NCBI GenBank assembly: GCA_003116975.1
Contig: BGKB01000061.1
Span: forward strand, 186,001 to 250,000
Source of the DNA: Aurantiochytrium sp. KH105
Taxonomy: Eukaryota > Sar > Bigyra > Thraustochytrida > Thraustochytriidae
Length of the DNA stretch: 64,000 nt
Direction: 5' to 3'
Part shown: one piece after another, positions 18,316-28,389 of the stretch
Layout of the letters: each line of letters begins with the position of its first letter
Numbering within the stretch: the first letter of the stretch is position 1
The notes under the pieces: generated by a model
Databases searched by the model: none
What the model was told of the DNA's origin: nothing
Seen by the model: the letters and a program-made list of their open reading frames with translations, nothing else
Position numbers and translations under genes: made by a program

Positions 18316-21300
18316 TCAAGGTTTGTCCCATCTCGATTCCCCCGTCTCGCGGTTCCAGTAATACGTCTTGGAGGTTTCGGGATCAACTGCCTCAACCCAT
18401 ACACTTGCAAGAGCTTCCGGCTCCTTGGTAGTGCTGGCCAGATTTGCAGCAGCAGCATTAGCTTCATGCGCAGACACTGCAGCAGCCTGAGAGACTGAAA
18501 GGGCTTCCTCTTCTCGGAGAACGTGCTCGACACTATTAGTTCGTGGATCGAGCATGACGTCCTGAATTGCATCCAACTCGTCCATGCTCTCGACAGGGTC
18601 ATCCGCTTCGCTCCTTGCCTGTAGCAATTCATTGCTGTCCAGCGAGTCCCGACGAGGCGGCAAAAGGGTCTCCAAGTTGACCCCAAACCATTGCTGCAAC
18701 TTGGCGTCCACGCGGACCATGGCAGACTCCACCTTCACTTCAGCGGCTTCAACCTTAGTCTTGGCCCAAGCTGCAGCGCGTTCTGCTTTGGCGCCAATTT
18801 TTTGCTTCAAAGAAGCTCGCTTACTCTCAACGCCAACGTCCTTGGGCGGTGCAGTCTTGGTTGACACAAGCTCAGGCAACGCCTTGAGCTGTTCGACCCC
18901 ATGTGCGCCGACTGCCCGCGGATAGAGCTGTGCAACACCAACAGGAAATGCAGAGTCAATATGGACCACGAAAGGACCTTCCTGGTCAGCTTCATACGTG
19001 GCGACCAACAAGACATAGAGCCCCGGCTGAAGCGTCGCATGAATGTGCTTTTCGTGAACTCTCTCAGGGTGACCCGTCCATGCCACCAGACTCTGACGCG
19101 AAAGGGAGCGAATGTAGCGTACGTGTCTCGCACGTCGTGCAGGAGATTGAAGTAAGAGTCCAGCAAATGGCTGAGGTTGCGTAACCATCTGCCCGTCGGC
19201 GTCAATTTGCGCGATCTTGATGTGAATGTCCACGGGTCGCTGCACATCAATGATCCATTGCGGATTGCGGTGCACCAGTGCCTCTGTATTGTGTTTCGTC
19301 GGCAGTCCTGCGGCAGTGCGGCCCGACCAAGAACCATGCAAAGTGACCGATCGCCAGATGCGCGGGTCGTAGTAATGACACACATACAGCGAACGGAATG
19401 TCAGACAAAAGTCGTCAAAGCTCATCCAAAAGGTCCCGTCATCCTCGTCATCGGTCCACCCAAGCTTGTGCTTGAGTCTGGTTGTCCACAGCGGCGACTG
19501 ATCGCCCCAGTCACCCTTCCATTCGGACTGCGCACCAGGTGGGTTCCGTAGTTGCAAAAGCTTGTGGCCGTCGACGCGACGAACCTGATAAATGGCATAA
19601 ATCGCCCCGAAAACAAGCCCCGAATCCATCATCTCGGCGTTTGCTGCATTGTTTGCAATTGTGCCGCAGCCCATGAGAAAGCCATTGCGCGAGTATCTTT
19701 GCAACTTTTCCCACAGCCGCGTTCTTGCAGGTCCTTGTGTTGCCTCAAGCAAAAAGATTTCTTCTGCGTCGTAGCCGGTCAAAGTCTTCAGAGCCTGGTG
19801 CACATAGCCGTTTTCGAGCATAGTGTACGTGCCGAACGACTTTGCATATGCTTTTTCCAAAAGTGAGACCCACATTTCCTCAAACTTGAGACTATGGCTC
19901 GCTGCAACACCTGCATTTCGCTCTGTCTTGTACTGGGGGGCCAACATGGGAAACTGATCATCGACCAAGATGAGCTGCCATTGCGAATTCTTGTAGAGAC
20001 GAAGAGCATAGGCTCCGACATCGTTTCGAGCCTTGGTGATAAACAGATTGTCAATCAAGGGATCGACTTCCTCATCGCCAACTGCCCCGGACGCGGCCAA
20101 GATTGCCACGGCGGAGAGAAACCAGCCGTTGTGCAAGATGCCCTGCGCTACATCGTCCGGATCTGTTCCTCCGCTGAATACCTCCACACTAGGGTTGATG
20201 GCGCGCGCACGGCTCCATCCTGCAAGGTAGGTCTCATTGGCAATGCCTGCGACTGAACTAGCGCCTGCGGGGAACTCGGGATCGTCAAACATGTCCAACG
20301 CCTCAGCCATGCCCTCCAATTTTACAGGCTTCGTATTCTTTCCACTTTCAATCTCGCCGAGCATTTCGCGGGCGTTCACAACAATTTCAGGCTCCTCGGA
20401 TTCGTCTGCACTATTGCCATTCGCTTCGCGAGCGACCCGGCGCTGGTAAAAGTTTTCGAGCTGCCGCCGTCCTGTCGCAAGATCGTACTGTGCTGCCCAC
20501 GCATCAAGCTGTTCGCTATGTGAAGCGAGTTGGCGATCCTCCTCCATGCGCACCCCTTCAGCAGCGGCGACCTCCTTTGCAAATACCTTTTTCAAAGCGT
20601 AAAACCTTTCGCGTTGTTCCCTTGATAAGCGCAAGAGCCAGAGCGCAACCAGTTTTACGTCGACCGTAGCCCACGACTTGGACTTGAAAATTTTCCGCGG
20701 CGGCTCGATCTTGTTGGCAAGCAATTTAAAGCGGTACTCGCGAAGGAAGCGCTGAAACAAAATAGCCTCCTTTGACTTACGACCCTCGCTGGCCACGACA
20801 ATGAGCATTTGCATTAAAGCATTCGCGCGCGTTTCCTCGTAATACTCGCGCGCCAGTGCCACATCGAGTTTCGGAAGCTGCAAGTACAATTTCCAAGAAT
20901 CGAGCATTTCCACCTGTTCAAAGGCAGCCTCTTCGGCTTCTGCAGCGGCCGCCGCTGCAGCCTCCGCGGCAGCAGTTGCTTCCGGATCTGGATTAAACGT
21001 ATAGCTTTCAATCCATCGCGGAGCCAGCGACTTCTTGACGACAGACGTGCTAAAGGCATCCAGACCACATTTGGCAACGCAAAATGGATCGCTCGTGCCC
21101 CCACGGTCCGCCGCGCGCAAATCTTTGGCGGACACCACGGTCACTTGAAGGCTAGCTTTCGAAGCCTTGAGACCATACTCATTTACTTGTGCCGACAAAA
21201 GTAACGCGAGTTTGACGTGACCCGTTGCTCGCTTCTTCCCAAAGCCTCCTTCAAGCGCAAAAGTATCCACAAGCTCTTCGCCTGGGACCAAGTCCGGCAG

Positions 21301-24300
21301 ATAGATATCGACCGCACCAAGGAGATCAGAGGAAAGCACGTCCTTGTCGCGAATTTCAACTTGCAAGGTGTCGTCGACGGGGGGGAAAGTGAATCTGCCA
21401 CCTCCACGCGCTGATGTCCAGTCCGGGTCGAGCGTCTTGTACACGACGGGTGTACGTCGAGAAAAGGTACCGCACTCCACGACGCAAAATGGATCGCTTG
21501 TTCCCGTCTTGTCCGCGGCCCGGAGCCCGCGGGCTCGCAACACGACCACGCGGACTTGGAGGTCCAGATCTCCGCTTTCACCGCCGAAAACATTTGCCAC
21601 CTCCACCTGAACTTGAAGCTCTCCCGTCACTTCGATTTTTTCGTTGTCTGTGTCGAGCTCGTGCCACTCGATGTGAACCGTATCGGGTGTGAGCTCGTCA
21701 AGATCAATCTCCACGTATCCAAGGTCATCGTTTGCGCTCGTCATGTCCCAATCCTTGACGCTGATCTTAAGCTTGTCACCGCCGGGACCAAGTTCATCGA
21801 CCAATCGATCAAGCTGGTCATCTTCGCCACCTTGATCGTCGTCAGAGAGCGCATCGCCAAGAATCGCGGCCGCCGTTCCAGCAGCTTGCCCGGAAGGCAG
21901 CACTCTCGAGCTTCTCCCATGCTTGCGCTTTTTCCGCCGCAGGCTCGCTGGATCCCTGTACATTTCAAAAATTGTAAGGGCGACGCCTCCAAGCATGAGC
22001 GGCGCAAAGGGCCCCTTGGCTGTGTAAAAGGCATCGACAAGGCTTGTTTTCCAAGTCAAAGCTTGATCTCGCCTTCGTTTTCCGAGTCGATCATAGAAGA
22101 GCTTTCGTTGCGCCTTTTGCAAAACGTCAACCATCTCTTTTGCCGCGTATCGTGTCGTGTACTCGATGCTACGAGCCTTCTTTGACGCATTCGTCACGGA
22201 AAACCTGTCAAGCTCCCGCTTGACGCGCTCGTCCTCGCGATCGCGAGCTTCGTACTCTTCGCAAAGTATTTCAAAGTTCTCGCGACGCTTCTCAAATACG
22301 TGGCGGGCCTGCTTTGCGGCCTCCTTGAGCTCGTGCTCGTCGACACAAAGCGTCGCACTCGCCATCCAAATGGGAGTTCGCGAAACGAAGAAGCTCAAAA
22401 GAGTCAGGGCGCCGACATAAGAAAATGAAACGAGACCAATGCCGATATCCAACGGGTCGATGAAGCATGTGCAGCACACTCCCCAGAGGAGTAGCACAAA
22501 TTGCATTTTGAAAACGAGCTCGCCAATCTCATTCTTCTCCACCAAGTCATTGGAGATGGGGTCCAACACGTACACTGGAAAGACAAAGGTGGAAAAGTAA
22601 ATGGGCGTACTCCTCGAAATGGTTGCCAAGTGTGCGATAAGCTCAATGCCAAGGCGACCGAGTTGACACAGCAGAGACAGAGAGAGCGAAAAGAAAATGG
22701 CATCGCTACTCTGCACAATCTGTACCAAGACGGCCAGCACGCAAGACACCGAGACAGCGTTGAGCACAACGCGAAGCAGCGACTGATATTGCCGAGGAAG
22801 GAAAAACCCGTTCGCGGCCCAAATCTCAATGAGCTGCATGGACACCCACACGAGACCGGTGAAAGCAGATGAAAGAAATCCGGCCATCGGACTCGCAAAA
22901 ATGTACGCCATGACGGCACAAAAGAAAAAGTACCGAAAGCAAAGCTGCAAAGGACGACGGAGCTTGTCGCTCAATTGCCAGCTATTATCACGCCAGATGA
23001 GCATGATCGATATTGCGAGAAGAAGTGCTGGCCACAGAACCAAACCAAAGAGAAGCCAAAGTGCCCCTGGGCGCGACACACTGGCCCCCAAAACGTCAAT
23101 AAAGACGATGAGGCTGCCGAGAACGTCGAGCGCGATCGAGATCTTCATGCAGTGAACCATGTCGGGCGAGATCTGTTGTGTCCCGTAGAACTTACGCATG
23201 GGCACCAAGGAAAAGACCAAGAGCAATGCGACAAACCAAATTGTATTGCCCCAGCGGAGACTTCCTTCTGTGCGGCCAATCACCATCCCGTAAAGCACGA
23301 CAAGCCCGGTGAGCATGCCGATTCCTCTGAGCATCGAATAATCCATGGCAGTCAGCTTTCCGTGCCAAAGAGCTTCCACGTCGGTCATCTTTGTCGGATC
23401 CGTTTCCTCAGAGATTTGCAGCTTCTTACGCAGGAAAGCAACAACCTTGGCGCGAATAACCTTGTATTTCGCAGCGAGGCGCGTTTTAAGAATCGCGAAA
23501 CGCGAGCGCGATGAAGCAAGAAGTCTGCGCAACGATACGTGAGGACAACGTAACCGTGCGCCAAGCCCTCTACGCCTCTTGGCCGATTCCTGAAGAGGTC
23601 CCAGTTCGGGGTCACTGACATCTTTTGCTTCTTTTGCATCACCTTCATCAGCGAGGTCCTCTTCACCGTCTGCTCGTTGGCCCGAGACGTTCTGTCTCTC
23701 GACGGCGCTGCCGTCATGCGTTTCCATCTCATCCTTGCTGACGCCTTCGGTTGCACCTTTTTCGTTCTTACCATAGCTCGCATCTTGAATCGTCGCGTCC
23801 ATTTTGACTTCCTCCTCGTCGTCGACGTCGTCATCGTCGAATGTTCGATCAACCTTTTGTGCGTGATGCATGGGTTTACGAAACGGAAGCTTTGGCATCG
23901 CGAGTGCACCGGCTTGCTTGTGTTTTGCAAGTCGTTCGTTCAGAGCCTTAAGATTGCCGCTAATGGATTTGCGAAAAGAACTCGTTCTGCTTGCCTGGTC
24001 TTCATCATCCTCGTCATCAAACCCGGATTCGTCCGAGTCCGAGTCGCCCAGGTCACCTAAGCCACCAAGTCTCCGAAGACGACTTTTCCTCTTTTTTTCC
24101 CGTTTTCGTGCGCGCGTTTCCTCGTCGTCGTCCTCGTCGTCGCCATCGTCATCGCCCTCCATGTCGAGGTCGTCGTCTCCATCTTCTTCTTCATCGCCAT
24201 CCTCGGGATCCTCACCACGGCGGCTGGCCTTTTCGAATATACTGAAATCATTGGCGCACCAGTGCATGTACACGCGCAAAGCCACGGCGGCAATCAATGG

Positions 24301-27300
24301 GAAAAAGATGGATGAGACAAAGACAAAAGTGGACGAGGTCATGGCGTAGAACAAGAGACCCGACATGACCACGAGCAGCTCGGCCAGTGCAACAAGCTGA
24401 ATAGGTAGACTAATCCACCGGTACATGAGGTACGCGCGCGTTCGCAACAAGCCTTGATGTTGTAGCATAAGTGCTCGCCGTGCTAGACCGAGAACAACGC
24501 TTACGATAACCACCACAAAGGCAATCACACCAAAGATCCATAGGTCCCAAGTTTGACCGAGTACTGTCAGCGATGGCATCGACTCCTGGTCCTCAAGGGC
24601 AAAAACGTAGCCCAAAAGTGCAATGAGAAAGAAGAAACTCAAGGCAGCCAAGACGAATTCTGGCATGGCGCTCACATCGTGGACACGCTTTCGCTTCATC
24701 AGACCTTGGCCAAAGTATGCCACCGAACCTGCGCGGTCCGAGCCGATGGTTTGCATGCGTTGGTTGATAATCTCCTGCCCTAAAGCTGCTCCATAGATAA
24801 AGTACGCGAGTCCAATACCAACTAGCCAGTTCTCGCCAGCGCACAAGGCGAGCGTTCCACGCCCAGCAAAGCTAAGCAGCACATAATGACCGGTGCCCCA
24901 CATACACGGTCCTCGAAGAAGTGCAAAGAGAGCGGTGTCGAGAAGCACGATACAGAAAGCAAAGCCAAAGCCTTGCGCACGGTATGCCGTGTCGCACTTG
25001 AAGAACACCACGATGGAGTATACAAAGAGAATGCTAAGTGCCACACCATACAAACCTCGAACGAGACGTCTGCGCTTGCGTCTACCGCCTGCGAACCATC
25101 GGCGAAAGGTGTCCGTGTACGAGAACTCTTTGACGGTGTCATCGATAGTGTAGACGCCGCCAAGAAGCGAGCCAAAAGGCTTTTTGTCAGGACGAGTCTT
25201 TTCGCCAGAGGTGCTCTTGTCCTTCTCAGGCTCCTCCGCTTTCTTTGCATTGTTCAAGAGAGCCATTTTGAGACCCATTGTTCCAAGCGCTTGGAACTTG
25301 TTCTTGACGGCGCTAAGCTTAGAGTTTTTGTCCACAACGCGCTGCAGCTGAGCAAAGGCCTGGTGCAGCTGATCATTGTCCAGAAAGTAAATACCAATCA
25401 TGGGCACTGCGTTGAGCGTGAACGCGACGCAGCTCAACCCAAATATGGAAAAGGGGAGACCAGCATCGATGACACGCATGTCGAAACACACGGCCAGAAA
25501 CAAGAATACGTATATAGAAGCCGCGCCAAAGCCGAAAGCGACGAGACGCGCATGCGACATGCGCCAGCCACTCTTCTTCCACGTCACGAAAGCAAATGTA
25601 ATGGCTGCGATTCCCATGCCGACGCAGAATACGGCAAGTCCGGCGGCCATAGGAACCGCCTCCTTTGCCATGGCCAAGCTGTATGAGAAGCAGAGTGCTA
25701 CAGGCGCAAGCAGGGTCACCTTGGCACCGAGCGTAAGAAAGTAGAGGTTGCGTCGAAAGTCGATGTTTGCAGGGGATCCATTCAGATACCAGTTCTTCAA
25801 GACAAGGGAAAGCAAATTTTTCGACTCGTCCTTGGCAGCGGCCTGCAAAAGCCCATTCTCGATGCGATCGACGCGCCAGGCAATCTTGTTGAAAAATCTG
25901 CGTTGCAAAAGCACAAAAGGAAGCACAAGCAAGAGCATTTCGCGAATCAGAGGCACGATCGTGTCGACCTCGAATTCTGTTCGATACGATGTGTCAGTCT
26001 CGCCTTGGTTGGCGGTCATGACTGCAATGACACCATACATCATCTCACTTGCGACAAGCTCCCCGGTGCTGTCGCGCATCTCGTATGATGGATAGCCGAG
26101 TGCTAGAGAAGCCTCACTCGAAAGGCTTGTGGACCAGGCTCTAAAGCTTGAATCCTCGTTGCCCTTTTGTACCATACGCACAGAAGTGTTTGTCCAGCCA
26201 GCTGCATCGCTGATCCATCCCGGGGTCGCTGCATCGCCCTCGTCATCCTCGGGAAAAAACACATATATGGTGCTGTCGACATTCGTTTGCAGCTTGAGGT
26301 ACGTCCCACTGGCATCGAGCGCGTTGTGCGTCATATTTGTTTGGAGCAACAGCCCTCCGCTCACATCTTGAAAGGTTGGCCAGCTTGGGTCGAGAACAAA
26401 CGAGCCGCTCACGTAAAGTCGGCCCCACCTTCCTGATGATGGCACGTCGGCGGTAAATTTTACGCTTGCGGTCGTCACAGAGGTGCCCGTTCCCAGCTCG
26501 GAAACCTCCGTCACCTCGATCCGAAACGGCTGAATCGTCGTTTCCACAAGAAGACAGGGAGCGTCTGGGTCAGCGACATCGGCATCCCATGGCGATGTCA
26601 GTCGTCCCAAGCAATTGGCGTCGCTGGTGAGAGGAAGCCATACTCTTTCAACGCATGCGGCACGGTCACAGACATTGTTTGGGCCCGCAAAGCAGGCACA
26701 GTCGGGAACACGAAAGTTTACTTCATGTAGGAGGTCGTCTGCAAGCTCAAGACCCGCGTCATCGTCATAAACACGAACCGTCATGTTTTCTCCCGAAAAC
26801 TGAGCCCCAAACTCGAGAGCATCGCCTTCATTCGGCCAAACGGGTGTAAGCGATTCTTCGACGACTGAAGATTGCCTTACAACGTCGCCAATGGTGATCT
26901 CAACAAACGGGTCGCTCACGCCCGCAAAGGGCCCCCATCCGTCCTCGTCTGTGAGACCAGTAGCAGCGATAATCGCAACAGTCAAGTTGCCACCATTATC
27001 CTGGCCTTGCGAGCTACTGCATTCTGCCTCGACATCGCAACTCAGCATATTGCGCGTACCTGCGCGCTCAGTCACGTCATCTTCGTCTTTGGAAAGAAGA
27101 ACAGCCACAACAACAATAACCAATCCAAGGAAAATGAGCCATGCAGCCTTTGCTCTTGGTTTCCCGCACGTATGTCGCAAGCGCTCGTACTTTTGTCGCA
27201 TCTTGGAAGGCACGGGAGCCGCCTCGACCTTTTGGGGCTCTGCGCTCGCCGTGACTTCTACTGCACTCGCGACAGGCTCCGCGTTTGCAACAGAATCTGC

Positions 27301-27666
27301 ATTTGCAGCAGGCTCCGCATTTGCAGCAGGCTCCGCATTTGCGATAGGGTCCGCATTTGCAGCAGGCTCCACGTTTGCAGCAAGCTCCGCATTTGCAGCA
27401 GGCTTCACATCTGCAGCAGGCTCCGCATTTACAGCAGGCTCCGGTGTGCTCGATAAAGGCTTCGTTGTGGGCGCTATTGGGTCTGTTGTGCTCGCCGTAC
27501 GCTCTGTCGCGTTCAACATAGGTTCGGATGCGCTCGCTCTAGACTCTGTTGCGCTGGCTTTAGGCTTCGTCGCGCTCGCTATTGGGTCTGTTGCGCTCGC
27601 CATAGTCTCTGTTGCGCTCGCCATAGTCTCTGTCGCGCTCGCTACAGGCTCCTCTGAGCTTGCCAT
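18316..27666 (-). CDS. Giant multipass membrane protein with C2 domains, inactive calpain core and WW domain
   Basis: The 3116-residue single-exon gene encodes, in order: Ala/Glu/Pro/Thr repeats (1-145); a first membrane span (about 174-192, LIFLGLVIVVVAVLL); a C2-like lumenal or extracellular part (about 228-385); many membrane spans with acidic loops (about 563-1860); C2-like segments (about 1960-2020 and 2028-2155) and a truncated third (2168-2228), two of them with SDPFC; an all-helical region; a calpain protease core (about 2473-2775); a calpain C2L-like domain; and a WW domain (about 3092-3116). This order of membrane spans then calpain recalls plant DEK1. In the core, Cys is replaced by Gly (G2514, QGILHNGWFLSA) and His by Ala (A2688, GLVFGAIYA); Asn N2708 (LRNPPG) is kept. 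It cannot be a normal cysteine protease. Role unknown; calcium- or membrane-linked scaffolding is inference. Confidence 0.85.
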   Translation of the reverse strand: MASSEEPVASATETMASATETMASATDPIASATKPKASATESRASASEPMLNATERTASTTDPIAPTTKPLSSTPEPAVNAEPAADVKPAANAELAANVEPAANADPIANAEPAANAEPAANADSVANAEPVASAVEVTASAEPQKVEAAPVPSKMRQKYERLRHTCGKPRAKAAWLIFLGLVIVVVAVLLSKDEDDVTERAGTRNMLSCDVEAECSSSQGQDNGGNLTVAIIAATGLTDEDGWGPFAGVSDPFVEITIGDVVRQSSVVEESLTPVWPNEGDALEFGAQFSGENMTVRVYDDDAGLELADDLLHEVNFRVPDCACFAGPNNVCDRAACVERVWLPLTSDANCLGRLTSPWDADVADPDAPCLLVETTIQPFRIEVTEVSELGTGTSVTTASVKFTADVPSSGRWGRLYVSGSFVLDPSWPTFQDVSGGLLLQTNMTHNALDASGTYLKLQTNVDSTIYVFFPEDDEGDAATPGWISDAAGWTNTSVRMVQKGNEDSSFRAWSTSLSSEASLALGYPSYEMRDSTGELVASEMMYGVIAVMTANQGETDTSYRTEFEVDTIVPLIREMLLLVLPFVLLQRRFFNKIAWRVDRIENGLLQAAAKDESKNLLSLVLKNWYLNGSPANIDFRRNLYFLTLGAKVTLLAPVALCFSYSLAMAKEAVPMAAGLAVFCVGMGIAAITFAFVTWKKSGWRMSHARLVAFGFGAASIYVFLFLAVCFDMRVIDAGLPFSIFGLSCVAFTLNAVPMIGIYFLDNDQLHQAFAQLQRVVDKNSKLSAVKNKFQALGTMGLKMALLNNAKKAEEPEKDKSTSGEKTRPDKKPFGSLLGGVYTIDDTVKEFSYTDTFRRWFAGGRRKRRRLVRGLYGVALSILFVYSIVVFFKCDTAYRAQGFGFAFCIVLLDTALFALLRGPCMWGTGHYVLLSFAGRGTLALCAGENWLVGIGLAYFIYGAALGQEIINQRMQTIGSDRAGSVAYFGQGLMKRKRVHDVSAMPEFVLAALSFFFLIALLGYVFALEDQESMPSLTVLGQTWDLWIFGVIAFVVVIVSVVLGLARRALMLQHQGLLRTRAYLMYRWISLPIQLVALAELLVVMSGLLFYAMTSSTFVFVSSIFFPLIAAVALRVYMHWCANDFSIFEKASRRGEDPEDGDEEEDGDDDLDMEGDDDGDDEDDDEETRARKREKKRKSRLRRLGGLGDLGDSDSDESGFDDEDDEDQASRTSSFRKSISGNLKALNERLAKHKQAGALAMPKLPFRKPMHHAQKVDRTFDDDDVDDEEEVKMDATIQDASYGKNEKGATEGVSKDEMETHDGSAVERQNVSGQRADGEEDLADEGDAKEAKDVSDPELGPLQESAKRRRGLGARLRCPHVSLRRLLASSRSRFAILKTRLAAKYKVIRAKVVAFLRKKLQISEETDPTKMTDVEALWHGKLTAMDYSMLRGIGMLTGLVVLYGMVIGRTEGSLRWGNTIWFVALLLVFSLVPMRKFYGTQQISPDMVHCMKISIALDVLGSLIVFIDVLGASVSRPGALWLLFGLVLWPALLLAISIMLIWRDNSWQLSDKLRRPLQLCFRYFFFCAVMAYIFASPMAGFLSSAFTGLVWVSMQLIEIWAANGFFLPRQYQSLLRVVLNAVSVSCVLAVLVQIVQSSDAIFFSLSLSLLCQLGRLGIELIAHLATISRSTPIYFSTFVFPVYVLDPISNDLVEKNEIGELVFKMQFVLLLWGVCCTCFIDPLDIGIGLVSFSYVGALTLLSFFVSRTPIWMASATLCVDEHELKEAAKQARHVFEKRRENFEILCEEYEARDREDERVKRELDRFSVTNASKKARSIEYTTRYAAKEMVDVLQKAQRKLFYDRLGKRRRDQALTWKTSLVDAFYTAKGPFAPLMLGGVALTIFEMYRDPASLRRKKRKHGRSSRVLPSGQAAGTAAAILGDALSDDDQGGEDDQLDRLVDELGPGGDKLKISVKDWDMTSANDDLGYVEIDLDELTPDTVHIEWHELDTDNEKIEVTGELQVQVEVANVFGGESGDLDLQVRVVVLRARGLRAADKTGTSDPFCVVECGTFSRRTPVVYKTLDPDWTSARGGGRFTFPPVDDTLQVEIRDKDVLSSDLLGAVDIYLPDLVPGEELVDTFALEGGFGKKRATGHVKLALLLSAQVNEYGLKASKASLQVTVVSAKDLRAADRGGTSDPFCVAKCGLDAFSTSVVKKSLAPRWIESYTFNPDPEATAAAEAAAAAAAEAEEAAFEQVEMLDSWKLYLQLPKLDVALAREYYEETRANALMQMLIVVASEGRKSKEAILFQRFLREYRFKLLANKIEPPRKIFKSKSWATVDVKLVALWLLRLSREQRERFYALKKVFAKEVAAAEGVRMEEDRQLASHSEQLDAWAAQYDLATGRRQLENFYQRRVAREANGNSADESEEPEIVVNAREMLGEIESGKNTKPVKLEGMAEALDMFDDPEFPAGASSVAGIANETYLAGWSRARAINPSVEVFSGGTDPDDVAQGILHNGWFLSAVAILAASGAVGDEEVDPLIDNLFITKARNDVGAYALRLYKNSQWQLILVDDQFPMLAPQYKTERNAGVAASHSLKFEEMWVSLLEKAYAKSFGTYTMLENGYVHQALKTLTGYDAEEIFLLEATQGPARTRLWEKLQRYSRNGFLMGCGTIANNAANAEMMDSGLVFGAIYAIYQVRRVDGHKLLQLRNPPGAQSEWKGDWGDQSPLWTTRLKHKLGWTDDEDDGTFWMSFDDFCLTFRSLYVCHYYDPRIWRSVTLHGSWSGRTAAGLPTKHNTEALVHRNPQWIIDVQRPVDIHIKIAQIDADGQMVTQPQPFAGLLLQSPARRARHVRYIRSLSRQSLVAWTGHPERVHEKHIHATLQPGLYVLLVATYEADQEGPFVVHIDSAFPVGVAQLYPRAVGAHGVEQLKALPELVSTKTAPPKDVGVESKRASLKQKIGAKAERAAAWAKTKVEAAEVKVESAMVRVDAKLQQWFGVNLETLLPPRRDSLDSNELLQARSEADDPVESMDELDAIQDVMLDPRTNSVEHVLREEEALSVSQAAAVSAHEANAAAANLASTTKEPEALASVWVEAVDPETSKTYYWNRETGESRWDKP
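27270..27450 (-). repeat. Tandem NAEPAA-type hexapeptide repeat region
   Basis: About 18-nt units of the type 'gcatttgcagcaggctcc' (plus-strand view) repeat with small changes, encoding NAEPAA, NVEPAA and NADPIA-like hexapeptides before the first membrane span of the giant calpain-like protein. The repeats keep all frames open on the other strand, so the antisense ORF there is an artefact. Confidence 0.8.
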
Positions 27667-28389
27667 GGTTCGCGAGGCGCTTGCGCCGGAGCACGTGCGC
27701 CACGGCCAGGGCCGTCAACCCTCTCGACGTGACTTTGCTCTTCTTGAACCTGGGAGCCCGGCACCCTTTTTCACATCCCTCGCTCCTGAACAGACAACAC
27801 AGACCTATTCCATTACGTGGCAACACGCATGCAGACAGACAGAGACGCCAGGGCCAGCCAGCACTTAAGTTTGTACGACTGCCAACAATACTAAGAAGCG
27901 AAGGTCCTGCCCGGCGGCCCCCGGACGTCAATCAACGGTCATAACAAAGAGAACATCACAAGGAACGAAACGGGGACCCCCGTCCGCGGCCCTGCATGGG
28001 TACACACCGTTTTGCTAAAAAAAAAATTCGCAAATTCTAGCAAGCCTCTTCATGTCGATCTCGCAGGCAACTGCGAGAACGATCACGTGCGAGCATTGTC
28101 GGGGCGGTACCGCGCCCAGGACCACCCTGCCCCCCTTCGCCTCTGCTCCGTGCCAGATCGCTGCGAACTCGCTTGAACGCTCGGCGACGAGGTGAGCGCA
28201 GTCGGCAGGCCGCGGACGGAGGCAGTAGTGTCGACGCTCTTCTGAGAGCGGCACGGCGCGGACCTCGATTCTTGCCATCCACTGCAAGCAGCAAAGGACA
28301 GACAGTCGGAGCTGACGAACGAACGCAGACCGGAAAGCAAGCGGTGGACAAGCACGAGCGCGAGAAGTGCGCAAGCGCGACAAGGAAAG
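27667..28389. other. Divergent intergenic region
   Basis: These 720 bp lie between the giant calpain-like gene (minus) and an unknown MG-starting gene (plus), so both promoters lie here. A short homopolymer A-run sits at 28017-28026. I recognise no other element. Confidence 0.45.

Noticed and set aside
26891..27868. 325-codon plus-strand ORF opposite the giant calpain-like gene start
   Set aside because: It is kept open by the 18-nt repeats and reads as Ala/Ser/Thr repeats; the minus-strand frame has the domains.
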